DNA of 64,000 nt from Psychrobacter sp. P2G3 (GCF_001593285.1 NZ_CP012529.1:2480001-2544000); one strand, 5' to 3'. Positions 52,323 to 61,544 are shown, numbered from the stretch's first letter. Notes: a model not told the origin generated them from the sequence alone. Numbers and translations: made by a program.

Positions 52323-53021
52323 TCAACGCTGATTCAACCTATTCACACTGGCAATCAACGCCACCATAATCATGCCTATAATGATAAGAATACCTGACAT
52401 CAGGTGTGCCGCTTCGTAATTGAGCGCTTCGACTTGCTCATAGATTGCGATGGACACCACTTTGGTCTCGCCGGAGATACTGCCGCCTATCATCAGCACC
52501 ACCCCAAATTCCCCAATAGTATGGGCAAAGCTGATGAGGCTGCCGAGGATAATACCCACCTTTGCTTGTGGGAGCGCGACTCTGATAAAGCGTCTTAGAC
52601 GACTGGGCTCTAATAAGTGCGCCATCTCTATCACGCTTTTCGGTATGCGTAAAAATTGGGCATAGACAGGTTGGATATAGAAAGGTAAAGAATAAATAAT
52701 AGATCCGATGACCAGACCCTCAAAGGTAAAAATCAAGGGGCTGATGTGGTGTTCGCTCAGCCATTTACCAATACCCATGCTAGGGCTTAGCAGGAGTAAT
52801 AAGTAAAAACCAATGACGGTAGGAGGCAGTACGAGTGGCATGGCGATAATGCCCATAAGTATAACTTTAAGACGTGCAATGACTTGCCCACGACTCGGCT
52901 TAGCGAGCCAATAAGCCACAGGTGTGGCAAAGAGTAATAGACATAAGGTGGTGACAGTAGCAAGTTTGATGCTGACTAAGAATGGACTGAGCATGTCTGA
53001 CATTAGGGATGGAGATATCAT
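52323..53021 (-). CDS. modB: Molybdate ABC transporter permease
   Basis: 232 residues with about five membrane helices. The family EAA-type loop for ATPase contact is seen around YEAAHLM and RRFIRVALPQAKVGIILGSLISFAHTIGEFGVVLMIGG, noted as 'RVALPQA' and 'AHTIGEFGVVLMIGG', typical of ModB/CysW permeases. The N-terminus (MISPSLMSDMLSPFLVSIKLATVTT) fits ModB. It starts 49 bp after modA stop and is the last gene of this strand's molybdenum set. ATPase ModC does not follow, which is unusual. Start has no strong ribosome binding site. Confidence 0.88.
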   Translation of the reverse strand: MISPSLMSDMLSPFLVSIKLATVTTLCLLLFATPVAYWLAKPSRGQVIARLKVILMGIIAMPLVLPPTVIGFYLLLLLSPSMGIGKWLSEHHISPLIFTFEGLVIGSIIYSLPFYIQPVYAQFLRIPKSVIEMAHLLEPSRLRRFIRVALPQAKVGIILGSLISFAHTIGEFGVVLMIGGSISGETKVVSIAIYEQVEALNYEAAHLMSGILIIIGMIMVALIASVNRLNQR

Positions 53022-53070
53022 GATGTCATTGCTCGTTGCCGTTAGTTGGTTGGTTCTATTTAATGAATCA

Positions 53071-53895
53071 CTATTGAACCGCTAGATAGCCCGCTTGTGA
53101 GAAGTGTTGTTGTCCTGCTTTGGAGGTTAAATAATCGCTGAAGTCTGTTGCCGTAGAGGTGTCACTGATTATAATACCGTCTTGCAGGATAGCCGGATAA
53201 GAATCGGGCGCTAGGGTAACGAACTGCTCAGGCTTGGCTTTAATGGCTATGATTTGTGATTGCGCGACAAAGCCATAATCGACACTGCCAGTATGCGCAT
53301 ATTGAAAGGCTTGACCAATATTCTCTGCTTGTATTAACCGTTTTTGCTTGTCTAAAGCTTCATATATATTTTGCGACTGCAGATAAGATTTTGCCGATGC
53401 ACCATAAGGCGCAAGCTCAGGACTGGCAATAGCAATCTTGCTATTCGTATCGCTCATGAGCAAATCAGTCAGCGCTGCTGGATTGAACTCACCCAAAGGT
53501 TTAGTGACACTATATAGCGCCAGTTGACCTTGCGCATAAGTAAAAGGTTGATGAAGATTTTCACCTTGGGGGCTTTCATTAGCTAGTTTGGCAGGGAATT
53601 CTTGATTGGCGGATAAAAATATATCGTAAGGTGCACCCGCTTTAATCTGCGCGTATAACTTACCAGAAGACGCGTAAGTAACATCTATATCTTGGTTAGG
53701 TAAGCCTTTATCTGTTTTATAGCTTTCTACAATGGCAGGCAGTACGTCAGATAAATTGGCAGCAGCAGCGATACGTAGTGTTTGTGTTTGCTTAGTAGTG
53801 TCAGCAGCAGAAGCTATATTTGTAGTGTTCTCCTGTGTACAAGCACTTAATATCAAAAATGAGCTTGCAATTACAATCGTTATTAACCTACCCAT
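53071..53895 (-). CDS. modA: Molybdate ABC transporter substrate-binding lipoprotein
   Basis: 274 residues with a lipoprotein signal (SSFLILSAC, Cys19). The mature part begins TLRIAAAANLSDVLPAIVESYK (noted as 'AAAANLSDVLPAI'), then VTYASSGKLYAQIKAGAPYDIFLSAN and later GASAKSYLQ, the ModA order. It captures molybdate or tungstate in the periplasm for ModB. Its ATG overlaps the moaE stop by eight bases (ATG at 53893-53895), so it is translated with the moa genes, and modB follows. Confidence 0.92.
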   Translation of the reverse strand: MGRLITIVIASSFLILSACTQENTTNIASAADTTKQTQTLRIAAAANLSDVLPAIVESYKTDKGLPNQDIDVTYASSGKLYAQIKAGAPYDIFLSANQEFPAKLANESPQGENLHQPFTYAQGQLALYSVTKPLGEFNPAALTDLLMSDTNSKIAIASPELAPYGASAKSYLQSQNIYEALDKQKRLIQAENIGQAFQYAHTGSVDYGFVAQSQIIAIKAKPEQFVTLAPDSYPAILQDGIIISDTSTATDFSDYLTSKAGQQHFSQAGYLAVQ

Positions 53896-54379
53896 TATTA
53901 CTCAGCCATTTAGAAGAGTCATCTTCATAATATTCCTGCTTCCACACTGGGATGTCCGCTTTGATGGTGTCGAGTATCCAGCGGCAAGCATCAAAGGCTG
54001 GATAACGATGAGCAGAGACGACCCCAACCCATACTGCCACATCGCCAATCTCTAATGCGCCAATACGGTGAATAGCAAGAGCATGGGTAATCTCAAAACG
54101 CTGTTTAGCTTCCTCAATAATGGTACGGCCTTGATTCAATGCTAAGTCTTCGTAACCGTAGTAAGTCAAGCAATCAACGCTAGTGGCATTATTGTGATTG
54201 CGCACGCGACCTTCAAAGCAGACGAATGCGCCGCAGCTATCGTTATCAAGGGTGTTTTTAAGTCTGTCTTCATCTATAGCAATATCTAATAAAGCAAAGC
54301 CATCACGCTCTGCGATTGCATATACCTCATCAACGCTACGTTTGATGGTCATCGAATGACTATGTACATTATCCGTCAT
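53888..54379 (-). CDS. moaE: Molybdopterin synthase catalytic subunit
   Basis: 163 residues. MoaE signatures are present: CGAFVCFEGRVRNHNN (GxVR loop), TYYGYEDLALNQGRTIIEEA, ALAIHRIGALEIGDVAVWVGVVSAHR and ILDTIKADIPVWKQEYYED (Lys of the active site in KADIPVWK). With MoaD it adds two sulfurs to cPMP to make molybdopterin in the cytoplasm. It overlaps modA at its end and follows moaD by 35 bp. Confidence 0.94.
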   Translation of the reverse strand: MTDNVHSHSMTIKRSVDEVYAIAERDGFALLDIAIDEDRLKNTLDNDSCGAFVCFEGRVRNHNNATSVDCLTYYGYEDLALNQGRTIIEEAKQRFEITHALAIHRIGALEIGDVAVWVGVVSAHRYPAFDACRWILDTIKADIPVWKQEYYEDDSSKWLSNNG

Positions 54380-54414
54380 GTGTTATCTCTATTTATTGTT
54401 TTTAAAACCCTGAC

Positions 54415-54696
54415 TTAACCACCAGCGACTGGAGTGATAAACACCACACTGTCGCCATCGTTGATCTGGTCTGTCCAGTTAGCAAAATAATCATTCACCG
54501 CCACGCGCAGCTCTGACTGCGGACGACTAAAACGATGCTTTTGCGTCAATTGCTCGTATAGCTGGCTCAATGAGGTCGACTGCTGCACGCTAACGGTTTC
54601 TTGTTGGCAGTTGGCCTCATCCGCTAGGCTGGCGAAGTATAGGACGTTGATATTCATGGTGGCTGCGGTGTTGGTTGCTACCTCTAAAGTACTCAT
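54415..54696 (-). CDS. moaD: Molybdopterin synthase sulfur carrier subunit
   Basis: 93 residues, ubiquitin-like. The C-terminus is FITPVAGG, ending in the Gly-Gly that becomes the thiocarboxylate. NINVLYFASLADEANCQQETVSV opens the fold. A longer frame begins at a TTG (54717), but ATG 54696 has GGAG seven bases upstream. Activation needs MoeB, which is not in the window. It is on the same strand as moaE and moaC. Confidence 0.92.
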   Translation of the reverse strand: MSTLEVATNTAATMNINVLYFASLADEANCQQETVSVQQSTSLSQLYEQLTQKHRFSRPQSELRVAVNDYFANWTDQINDGDSVVFITPVAGG

Positions 54697-54788
54697 AATA
54701 TTCTCCATTCTTGTCAAACTATCCAGCTTCAGCTCTATTGCATAACTTCTTGCATAATATCGCTGGTTCTCAAAACGTATTTACTCTT

Positions 54789-55310
54789 TTAAGCATGACT
54801 ATAATCTGATTTACCGCCCGTTTTTGTTATCAAACGAACATTATCAATAACGATATCATGCGATAGGGCTTTAGTCATGTCATAGATGGTCAGGCAAGCA
54901 ATGCTCACAGCAGTTAAGGCTTCCATCTCGACCCCAGTTTTGTGGGTGACTTTGATAGTGCCGCTGACGATAATACTATTCAGTGCATCATCATATTTAA
55001 AGGTTAAACCAATCTTATCTAATGGTAGTGGATGGCACAGTGGAATAAGATCGTGGGTGCGCTTGGCGGCCATGATGCCAGCGATATGAGCGGTCTGAGT
55101 GATACTACCCTTTTTGGTCATGCCATCGGTAGCTTTGATTTGTTGATAAACCGCGCTTGGGAAACGCACTTGTCCAACCGCGTTAGCTTCTCGTGTTGTG
55201 GCGGTCTTGCCACTGACATCGACCATGGTGATATCACCGTCACTATCTAAATGCGATAAGGTAGGTTGAGTTACAGCAGCTTGGTTATTTTTCTGACTCT
55301 TGCTATTCAT
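54789..55310 (-). CDS. moaC: Cyclic pyranopterin monophosphate synthase
   Basis: 173 residues. It has TMVDVSGKTATTREANAVGQVRFP, KGSITQTAHIAGIMAAKRTHDLIPLCHPLPL (noted as 'AAKRTHDLIPLCHPLPL', the active-site hallmark), and THKTGVEMEALTAVSIACLTIYDM. It makes cPMP with MoaA from GTP. It follows mobA by about 20 bp on the minus strand and precedes moaD by 92 bp. Confidence 0.95.
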   Translation of the reverse strand: MNSKSQKNNQAAVTQPTLSHLDSDGDITMVDVSGKTATTREANAVGQVRFPSAVYQQIKATDGMTKKGSITQTAHIAGIMAAKRTHDLIPLCHPLPLDKIGLTFKYDDALNSIIVSGTIKVTHKTGVEMEALTAVSIACLTIYDMTKALSHDIVIDNVRLITKTGGKSDYSHA

Positions 55311-55330
55311 TTATAGTTTCTCTTACATTT

Positions 55331-56110
55331 TTATAAGTCGCTTAACGATGCACAGGCCCGCTTAAACTCTTCAGGCGTATTAAAATTGGTCAAATGCTGC
55401 CAGTTTTTTTCAAAGGGCACGGCTTGTACAATAGGTTTGATGAATTGCATTACTCGGCGCCCGCCACTATCAATATAAGCTTTTAAGTCAGCCTCAACGC
55501 TTAATTGATAAAGTCCTAACAATGGATATAAATGGCTATCATCGATCAAGCAAATCACTTTTTTATCGGCTGTTTGGCTTTCTATTGTTTGGTTTTCGGT
55601 TGCTTGGCTATCATTTGCTTGAATTAGTGAACACTGTAGTTTTTGCCATAGATCTGTGACTGGTATTAGGCTATCACAGCTAATAACCAGTAACCACGAT
55701 GACTGCTTATGTCTCAATGTGACTGATTCATTTACTTCTTGCAAAGCTGACTCAATAGCGACTAATGCGCCGCCCGTCTTAATGTTAGCATTGCTGGTTT
55801 GACTTTGAGTATCAACGCTATCGTAATCGGTAATATGAATAATGGGTGTTTGCGGATTGCCGTTATCCAAGGCTAAATCAACGTCAAAACCACGCCCATT
55901 ATCCGCAATCATAATAGGAGCATTGTTGTTAATCATACTCAAAGCGAGCGCATGTCTAACATGATAGTCTAGCAAGCGCTCACCTGTCGGTAGAGTCAGC
56001 GTGGCTTTAGGCGTGCCCATACGACTAGAGGCACCGCCCGCCAAGATTACGATCCCTGCCAAGCTATCTAAACCAGTTGAGCTATTTAAACGGTTTACAG
56101 CATCAATCAT
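55331..56110 (-). CDS. mobA: Molybdenum cofactor guanylyltransferase-like protein
   Basis: About 259 residues. The nucleotidyltransferase motif GIVILAGGASSRMGTPKATL (noted as 'LAGGASSRMGTPK') is at about residues 18-30 and SWLLVISCDSL at about 135 is the metal-binding strand. A polar linker (NDSQA, TENQT, IESQT, ADKK) near residue 165 is coded by four 15-bp units. ATG 56110 overlaps the end of moaB by eight bases and gives coupling; a longer frame to 56170 runs through moaB. It links molybdopterin to GMP for DMSO-reductase-type enzymes; the CTP-type enzyme is a separate gene at 59518. Confidence 0.82.
   Translation of the reverse strand: MIDAVNRLNSSTGLDSLAGIVILAGGASSRMGTPKATLTLPTGERLLDYHVRHALALSMINNNAPIMIADNGRGFDVDLALDNGNPQTPIIHITDYDSVDTQSQTSNANIKTGGALVAIESALQEVNESVTLRHKQSSWLLVISCDSLIPVTDLWQKLQCSLIQANDSQATENQTIESQTADKKVICLIDDSHLYPLLGLYQLSVEADLKAYIDSGGRRVMQFIKPIVQAVPFEKNWQHLTNFNTPEEFKRACASLSDL
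55571..55630 (-). repeat. 15-bp tandem repeat, four units, in mobA
   Basis: Units start at 55571, 55586, 55601 and 55616 with TG-x-TTGG at the front of the first three on the plus strand and TGCTTGAATTAGTGA last. They encode consecutive pentapeptides in an acidic Ser/Gln/Thr loop. Confidence 0.7.
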
Positions 56111-56633
56111 GACTAGGATTAGTACGCATAAAGTGCGGCACAAAATTGCAAGGACGCGTACGGCTATCAAACTGCTCTTTTAAGATATTCTCCCAACCGG
56201 TGCGACATGCGCCTGATGAGCCCGGTAAGCAGAAAACCCCCGTACCATTCGCCATACCTGCTACGGCTCTCGACTGTACTGTTGACATGCCAATCTCATC
56301 TTTTGAGATCAGACGGAACATCTCACCAAAGCCATCAATCGATTTATCAAACAACACACTCACCGCCTCTGGCATGCTGTCTCTGATATAAAAACCGGTA
56401 CCGCCTGTGGTAATCACGGCATGGACTTTTGGTTCGGCTATCCAATTACTAATAACGGCTCGAATCTGATAGATGTCATCGGTAATGAGCTTGCGATCAG
56501 CTAAGGTATGACCTGCTTCGGTCAAGCTATCTGCTAGATACTGCCCTGAGGTATCTTCTGCCAGCGTACGACTGTCAGAGACGGTTAGAATAGCAATGTT
56601 AAGGGGGATAAACTCGGCAGCGGGCTTGCTCAT
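56103..56633 (-). CDS. moaB: Molybdenum cofactor biosynthesis protein MoaB/MogA family
   Basis: 176 residues. Molybdopterin-binding fold motifs: NIAILTVSDSRTLAEDTSGQYLADSL (noted as 'VSDSRTLAEDTSGQYL'), VITTGGTGFYIRD and FCLPGSSGACRTGWENILKEQ (noted as 'LPGSSGA'). It binds molybdopterin and in some bacteria adenylylates it for metal insertion by MoeA. It is a gene of the moa operon, 110 bp after moaA, and its TGA overlaps the mobA start. Confidence 0.92.
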   Translation of the reverse strand: MSKPAAEFIPLNIAILTVSDSRTLAEDTSGQYLADSLTEAGHTLADRKLITDDIYQIRAVISNWIAEPKVHAVITTGGTGFYIRDSMPEAVSVLFDKSIDGFGEMFRLISKDEIGMSTVQSRAVAGMANGTGVFCLPGSSGACRTGWENILKEQFDSRTRPCNFVPHFMRTNPSHD

Positions 56634-56742
56634 AAAGGTTTCCTTAATAGATGTAAAACTAAGTCGTTAAAAGAATAATGATTAACTTCTTATTATTAGA
56701 GATAAAAAAATATAAATCAGACTAACCTATAAATCCGACAAC

Positions 56743-57846
56743 CTAACCACCGATAATCGATAGATTATGCATGATGCCGCTATTGGATTCATGCAAATGA
56801 TGATGTTCAGGTTTGATTGGCATAAAGCGATGTAAGGTATCAACTAAACCTTGCACATCATTCTGTTGTAGATGATCTCTGATATCGTAGTTGCCTTGGT
56901 CAAATAAACACAGATGTACACGGCCTTGACTACTGACTCGCAGACGATTACAGGTATCACAGAAATGTTCAGCGTAAGGGGCTATCATGCCAATACGTCC
57001 TAAATAGTCTGGATGACTGTACTCTACTGCTGGGCCATCGCTACTACCACGCTCATGCGGTTGCCAACCATGTTCTATGAGATAGTCGATGATGGTATCG
57101 GAATGGGCATGCTGGGCAAAAAACAAGTCACTGTTATCACTGGTCTGCATAAACTCAATAAAGCGATAAGTGACGGGTCTGTCTTTGACATAGTCGATGG
57201 CGGTGACTAGATTCTCAAAAGCGGTCTCTGCCATGAGTACACTGTTTATCTTTAATTTGATATCCGTGGTTTGGAGCAGTGTATCCATATCGACGAGCAG
57301 TTGCGGTAAGGTATTAAAGCCTGTCATTTTATGAAAGGTAGCGGCATCAAAGCTATCCATACTAATATTGAGCTGATTCAATCCAGCGGCTTGCCAACTG
57401 GCTAGGTGTTTACCAAGCTTATAACCGTTACTGGTCATGGCAACGGTTTCTATGCCTTCGGTTTGTTTAATGGTTTGAATAATCTCAACGACATCGCGGC
57501 GAATGGAGGGTTCACCGCCTGTGATTCTGACCTTTTTAGTCCCTACTTGGGCAAAGCCGCGAATAAGCGTGGCAATCTCAGGGATGCTGAGCTCGTTATC
57601 AGGACGTTTGCCTTGGTAGCCATTGGGTAGACAGTATTCACAGCGAAAGTTGCAGAAATCGGTGATAGACAGACGCAAGTAGGTCAGACGACGAGAGAAG
57701 CCGTCGGTTAGGGGCTTATCGTTTTTAATAACATCGTAAACAGCAGGCGCAGCAACAGACGACGGCCTATAGCTATCGAATATAGAGGGCTCTGAGTTAG
57801 GCGAATATATTTGAGCACTGCCTATTTTAACGTTGTCATTATTCAT
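56743..57846 (-). CDS. moaA: GTP 3',8-cyclase (radical SAM)
   Basis: 367 residues. The radical SAM cluster is Cys65-x3-Cys69-x2-Cys72 (CNFRCEYC), the C-terminal iron-sulfur cysteines are in HFCDTCNRLRVSSQGRVHLC, and the tail ends with Gly-Gly (SIIGG), all typical MoaA. It is longer than average by a disordered N-terminus of about 45 residues. It converts GTP to the cyclic intermediate used by MoaC. It lies on the minus strand 131 bp after moeA. Confidence 0.96.
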   Translation of the reverse strand: MNNDNVKIGSAQIYSPNSEPSIFDSYRPSSVAAPAVYDVIKNDKPLTDGFSRRLTYLRLSITDFCNFRCEYCLPNGYQGKRPDNELSIPEIATLIRGFAQVGTKKVRITGGEPSIRRDVVEIIQTIKQTEGIETVAMTSNGYKLGKHLASWQAAGLNQLNISMDSFDAATFHKMTGFNTLPQLLVDMDTLLQTTDIKLKINSVLMAETAFENLVTAIDYVKDRPVTYRFIEFMQTSDNSDLFFAQHAHSDTIIDYLIEHGWQPHERGSSDGPAVEYSHPDYLGRIGMIAPYAEHFCDTCNRLRVSSQGRVHLCLFDQGNYDIRDHLQQNDVQGLVDTLHRFMPIKPEHHHLHESNSGIMHNLSIIGG

Positions 57847-57977
57847 ATGTTACTGCCATCAGTATTGCTAATCATAAGCGCTGCTTTACTACCTGTGCTT
57901 ATCGTCTATCACTCTATTGTAGCGTTTATTTTCAACTTTTCTTGTAGTCATCTTATGGTGAATTGGCAAACGATGAA

Positions 57978-59273
57978 TTAAGTATGCAGCCAAGGGAAAG
58001 GTTGCACCGTCACAGTATTACCCGCTGCTACATTACCACTGTCTTTATCTAATACGATAAAGCAATTGGCACGGCTAAGCTGCTTGATTCTATGCGACTG
58101 CTGACTTGAGAAACACTCAACTTGATAACTGCCTGCTTCACCTTGCGTTAATACCCCGCGTTGGAAGTCTTTGCGACCGACTGATTTTCTAATGTCGTTG
58201 GTGAGGGTGGCCTTGACGTTCAGTTGCATAGGTTGCTCTGACAAACTAGCACCTGACATCTGCCATAATGCTGGAATCACAAACTGTAGCGTACCAACGA
58301 CCGTGGATAACGGATTACCGGGTAAGCCAAAGTACAATACTGGCTTATCAACGTTTTTTGTTAGTTCGCCAAACACGAAAGGTTTGCCGGGCTTCATCGC
58401 TACTTTATAATGGTTAATCTGCCCAAGCTGCTCAATCACTGTGGTCAAAAAATCATAATCACCCACCGATACGCCAGCAGTAGAAATCAGTACGTCACAG
58501 TCTTGCATGGCTTGATTGACAGCAGAAGTCGTCTTGTCCAAATCATCAGGAATGATGCCGTAATCACGAATGGTAATCGGCAAGTCTGTCAGCAAGGTTT
58601 TAAGGGTTGGGGTATTGGAATTATATATTTGCGCCAAGCTTGTGAGCTCATCGCCAATAGCGACGAGCTCATCACCGGTCGCGAGCACCCCTACAATAAG
58701 TGGTTCAAACACCTTCATTTGGCTAATGCCTAAATTGGCAAGTAAGCTAATGTCAGCAGGATTAATACGTTTGCCTACTTTTAAGACCGCTTCTCCCGAT
58801 TCTATCTCTTCGCCTTGTCGACGAATATTGCTATCGATTCGAGCGGTTTGTGTGAGCGTTATAGCATAAGGTTGAGATTTATCCAGCGTGTCTTTTATTT
58901 CCGCAAAGTTCGTATTCTCTTGCATGATGACGGTATCACAGCTATCTGGCACGACCGCGCCTGTGAAAATTCGTACGCCTTGTCCTGCTGCTAATTCGCC
59001 AGTGTAAGCACTGCCCGCTTGTGACTCACCAATGATTTCAATAGTGCTGTCTGTCAATATCGCGCTGCCTTGCGCTATGGCATAGCCATCCATCGCAGAG
59101 AGATTTTGTCTTGGCACATCAAAAAGTGATTTGATATCTTGCGCCAGTATTTGATTGCGGCTGTCCAGTAGCTTGCAAGTATCGACTGCTCTTTGTTTTA
59201 GGGAAAAGTCGTTATTGTTATATTTTTCTACGCGCAGCTTTATCGCTGACTGCAACTCTTCCATGGTAATCAT
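57978..59273 (-). CDS. moeA: Molybdopterin molybdenumtransferase
   Basis: 431 residues. Domain order is standard: QDIKSLFDVPRQNLSAMDGYAI (noted as 'VPRQNLSAMDGYAI'), VRIFTGAVVPDSCDTVIMQEN (noted as 'TGAVVPDSCDTVI'), LVGVLATGDEL, ISTAGVSVGDYDF and YFGLPGNPLSTVVGTL, ending in the C-terminal MoeA domain. It puts molybdate into molybdopterin. It precedes moaA on the strand and follows a 244-bp gap with hairpin copy 6. Confidence 0.95.
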   Translation of the reverse strand: MITMEELQSAIKLRVEKYNNNDFSLKQRAVDTCKLLDSRNQILAQDIKSLFDVPRQNLSAMDGYAIAQGSAILTDSTIEIIGESQAGSAYTGELAAGQGVRIFTGAVVPDSCDTVIMQENTNFAEIKDTLDKSQPYAITLTQTARIDSNIRRQGEEIESGEAVLKVGKRINPADISLLANLGISQMKVFEPLIVGVLATGDELVAIGDELTSLAQIYNSNTPTLKTLLTDLPITIRDYGIIPDDLDKTTSAVNQAMQDCDVLISTAGVSVGDYDFLTTVIEQLGQINHYKVAMKPGKPFVFGELTKNVDKPVLYFGLPGNPLSTVVGTLQFVIPALWQMSGASLSEQPMQLNVKATLTNDIRKSVGRKDFQRGVLTQGEAGSYQVECFSSQQSHRIKQLSRANCFIVLDKDSGNVAAGNTVTVQPFPWLHT

Positions 59274-59431
59274 AAGGATTTACTCTTTTTATTTATAGTA
59301 GTGGGACAATAGGTTAAAAACTAGAAGGCAAAAAGATTTCAACGATGCAAGCATGCTCTTGGTCTGTTTTTCTTATCATTGCTAGATCAACTATAATTAG
59401 TTCAAGATACGGAAATTACACTTACTATAAC

Positions 59432-59507
59432 GTGCTACGGATATAAGTTTTTCTAGCTTGCTGTGCCTACGCAGACAGAGACTGCGAAAAACTTATATCC
59501 GTAGCAC
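59432..59507. repeat. Dispersed hairpin element, copy 6 (best preserved)
   Basis: 22-base arms at 59432-59453 (start GTGCTACGGATATAAG, end TTTTTC) and 59486-59507 are exact complements. The loop is TAGCTTGCTGTGCCTACGCA then GACAGAGACTGC, the family core. It sits between mocA and moeA and may act as a terminator-like or RNA-processing hairpin on the minus strand. Confidence 0.8.
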
Positions 59508-59517
59508 TATATTACTT

Positions 59518-60219
59518 TTAAATTAAATCGACTCTATCCAGCCATCTCTGTGCTCTAGCATGAGCGAGTTGCTCAGGCGTGTCAATATCATAGCTGAGCT
59601 GATGGTTATCAACGCTACTGATTTGGATAACGGGCAGCCCCCTTATCAAGTGACGTAACCCTTTATCCCCTGTTAACGATACTTGCCATCGTTTTAGCAA
59701 CTCGTAATCAATCGATAAAGGCAGTCCAACGACATCTTTTTTAAAGGTTTCAGTAGCGGTTGTTTCATCTAAATCTTGCCCATTGCTCCAATTTCCCAAA
59801 CTACTATAGCTACTGGCAACCACTATCTGCGCGCCTGCCAGCAAGGTTAGCAAATGCTCTTCATCTAGCAGTACTTGATCAATCCCCATTATCAAAACAC
59901 GATTAATAAGACTGTCGTCAAGATTAACTAATGCCTCAATACCTAAATATAAACTATGCGCCATCCCTGTTTCGGGTGTTGGGTTCGTAACCGTGTGGAT
60001 AATGGAATGCTGAGTAGCTAACTCGGTAATCGCACTGGCTATTAATGGATTATCTTCAGGAATAACAATGATAATGGCTTGCGGCTGAGTCACTAAGGCA
60101 ATCTTGGTCATATAGCAGATTAATGGCTCACCATCCTTGCTGAGGAGTTGCTTCGCTTGACCCAAACGCTGGCTTAATCCACTTGCCAAAATAATAGTGG
60201 CATGGTTTTGAGTCATCAT
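59518..60219 (-). CDS. mocA: Molybdenum cofactor cytidylyltransferase-like protein
   Basis: 233 residues. ATIILASGLSQRLGQAKQLLSKDG (noted as 'LASGLSQRLGQAKQLL') is the NTP-transferase motif with Leu instead of Met in the loop, as in MocA-like enzymes, and VLIMGIDQVLL is the metal strand. It overlaps the XdhC gene by four bases (ATGA). MocA makes molybdopterin cytosine dinucleotide, the cofactor form of PaoC/XdhC-type enzymes, and the next genes upstream are exactly those, so context supports the call. Confidence 0.82.
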   Translation of the reverse strand: MMTQNHATIILASGLSQRLGQAKQLLSKDGEPLICYMTKIALVTQPQAIIIVIPEDNPLIASAITELATQHSIIHTVTNPTPETGMAHSLYLGIEALVNLDDSLINRVLIMGIDQVLLDEEHLLTLLAGAQIVVASSYSSLGNWSNGQDLDETTATETFKKDVVGLPLSIDYELLKRWQVSLTGDKGLRHLIRGLPVIQISSVDNHQLSYDIDTPEQLAHARAQRWLDRVDLI

Positions 60220-61544
60220 GCGTGGCTCATCATAGCTACATCGCTATTTGCTAAATCTACACATTTAGCTGGCGATGCTTGATTATGCATGACCGCATTT
60301 ATTTGCGCCATGATACCCAGAGCTAAAGCTTCGGGGCCATCGCCACCTAACTTATAGCCGATAGGATAATGTAATTTGTTTATACCAACAGATAAACTCG
60401 CAGGATTGACGTTAGTAGCACTAATTTCTTCAATTAAACGTTCGGTACGATAGCGCGGGCCTAATTGTCCAAGGTATTTATAATGATTGGCATGCGCTAG
60501 TAATACAGCAAGGCGAGCGCGATCTTGACTAAGGCTATGCGACATCAAAGCGACGGCAGCATTATCGCTAAGTTTGAGTAGAGTATCGGTATCTTCTAAC
60601 CCTAGCGTCATCACTTCATCTGCTTGCGGAAAACGCATACGCGTAGCATATTGCGCGCGACTGTCCACGACGGTGACATGCCAATCTTGCAATTTTGCCA
60701 TCGTGACTAGCGGCATAACATCATTGCCTGCCCCGCAAATCAACAACCGGATTTGTGGCTCTAGTCGTTGTATCAACCACTCTGTCGCTAAATTAACGTT
60801 GTCATCATGGTCATCATTCTTCACAACGACGTATTCGGCATTTTTATCACCAAGCTCATACTGTGCTAAATATTCAACCGTATTGATAAATGTATTTGAA
60901 ACATCAGACCCGGCTTGATTTAAGCTGTTATTAGTGCCAATGCCATTAGCGCCTATAGTCATAATTTGTCCTGACTCGGTATAATCATCTAAATTAACGC
61001 GCATACCGATTTGCAGTTCAGGATTTGAATTTTGGCGATTAGTAGAACGAATTAATGTTGCTATTGTAAATGGCTGCTGAGTGTGTCGAACTTGACTAAT
61101 GGTATCTAACAACGGCGTCGCAGTCGTTAAGCGCTCAAACAAAACATGTACCCGTCCATTACATCCTAAGCCAAAATTCAACTCGTCTAAATCAAGATCT
61201 GGCTCATCATGGAAATCAACATTTAAAAAATCGTCTCTGGACGTCTCTTCTTTAGCAGCTTCCTTTGCTTCGCCATTTTCAGTGTATTCAATATCATCGC
61301 CCGTTTGATAAACTTGCACGTTAGCGCCATTACGAGTAAGCCAAAAGGCACGTTTGATAATATGCGGCTCAAGGCAGCCACCACTAATCATCCCGACCGA
61401 GTGTCCATCTGCGCATATAAGCATCATCGCGCCAGCACGGCGATATGCTGAACCTTCAGTACGAACCACCGTTGCCAGTACAGCATCAACGTTTTGTTGC
61501 TGAGCCTCGCGTGCCAGCTTAAGAATGTCAGCGATTTGATTCAT
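60216..61544 (-). CDS. XdhC/CoxI family Moco chaperone (PaoD-like)
   Basis: 442 residues. The N-terminal XdhC_CoxI domain has LATVVRTEGSAYRRAGAMMLICADG and VGMISGGCLEPHI, a Rossmann-like C-terminal domain includes RLLICGAGNDVMPLVTMAKLQDWHVTVVDSR (noted as 'CGAGNDVMPLV') and RLAVLLAHANHYKYLGQLGPRYR. The length is above the usual 300-390, with acidic polar linkers in the middle. Such proteins bind and insert cofactor into xanthine dehydrogenase or PaoABC enzymes. It is between the PaoC-like gene and mocA on the minus strand. Confidence 0.9.
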   Translation of the reverse strand: MNQIADILKLAREAQQQNVDAVLATVVRTEGSAYRRAGAMMLICADGHSVGMISGGCLEPHIIKRAFWLTRNGANVQVYQTGDDIEYTENGEAKEAAKEETSRDDFLNVDFHDEPDLDLDELNFGLGCNGRVHVLFERLTTATPLLDTISQVRHTQQPFTIATLIRSTNRQNSNPELQIGMRVNLDDYTESGQIMTIGANGIGTNNSLNQAGSDVSNTFINTVEYLAQYELGDKNAEYVVVKNDDHDDNVNLATEWLIQRLEPQIRLLICGAGNDVMPLVTMAKLQDWHVTVVDSRAQYATRMRFPQADEVMTLGLEDTDTLLKLSDNAAVALMSHSLSQDRARLAVLLAHANHYKYLGQLGPRYRTERLIEEISATNVNPASLSVGINKLHYPIGYKLGGDGPEALALGIMAQINAVMHNQASPAKCVDLANSDVAMMSHA

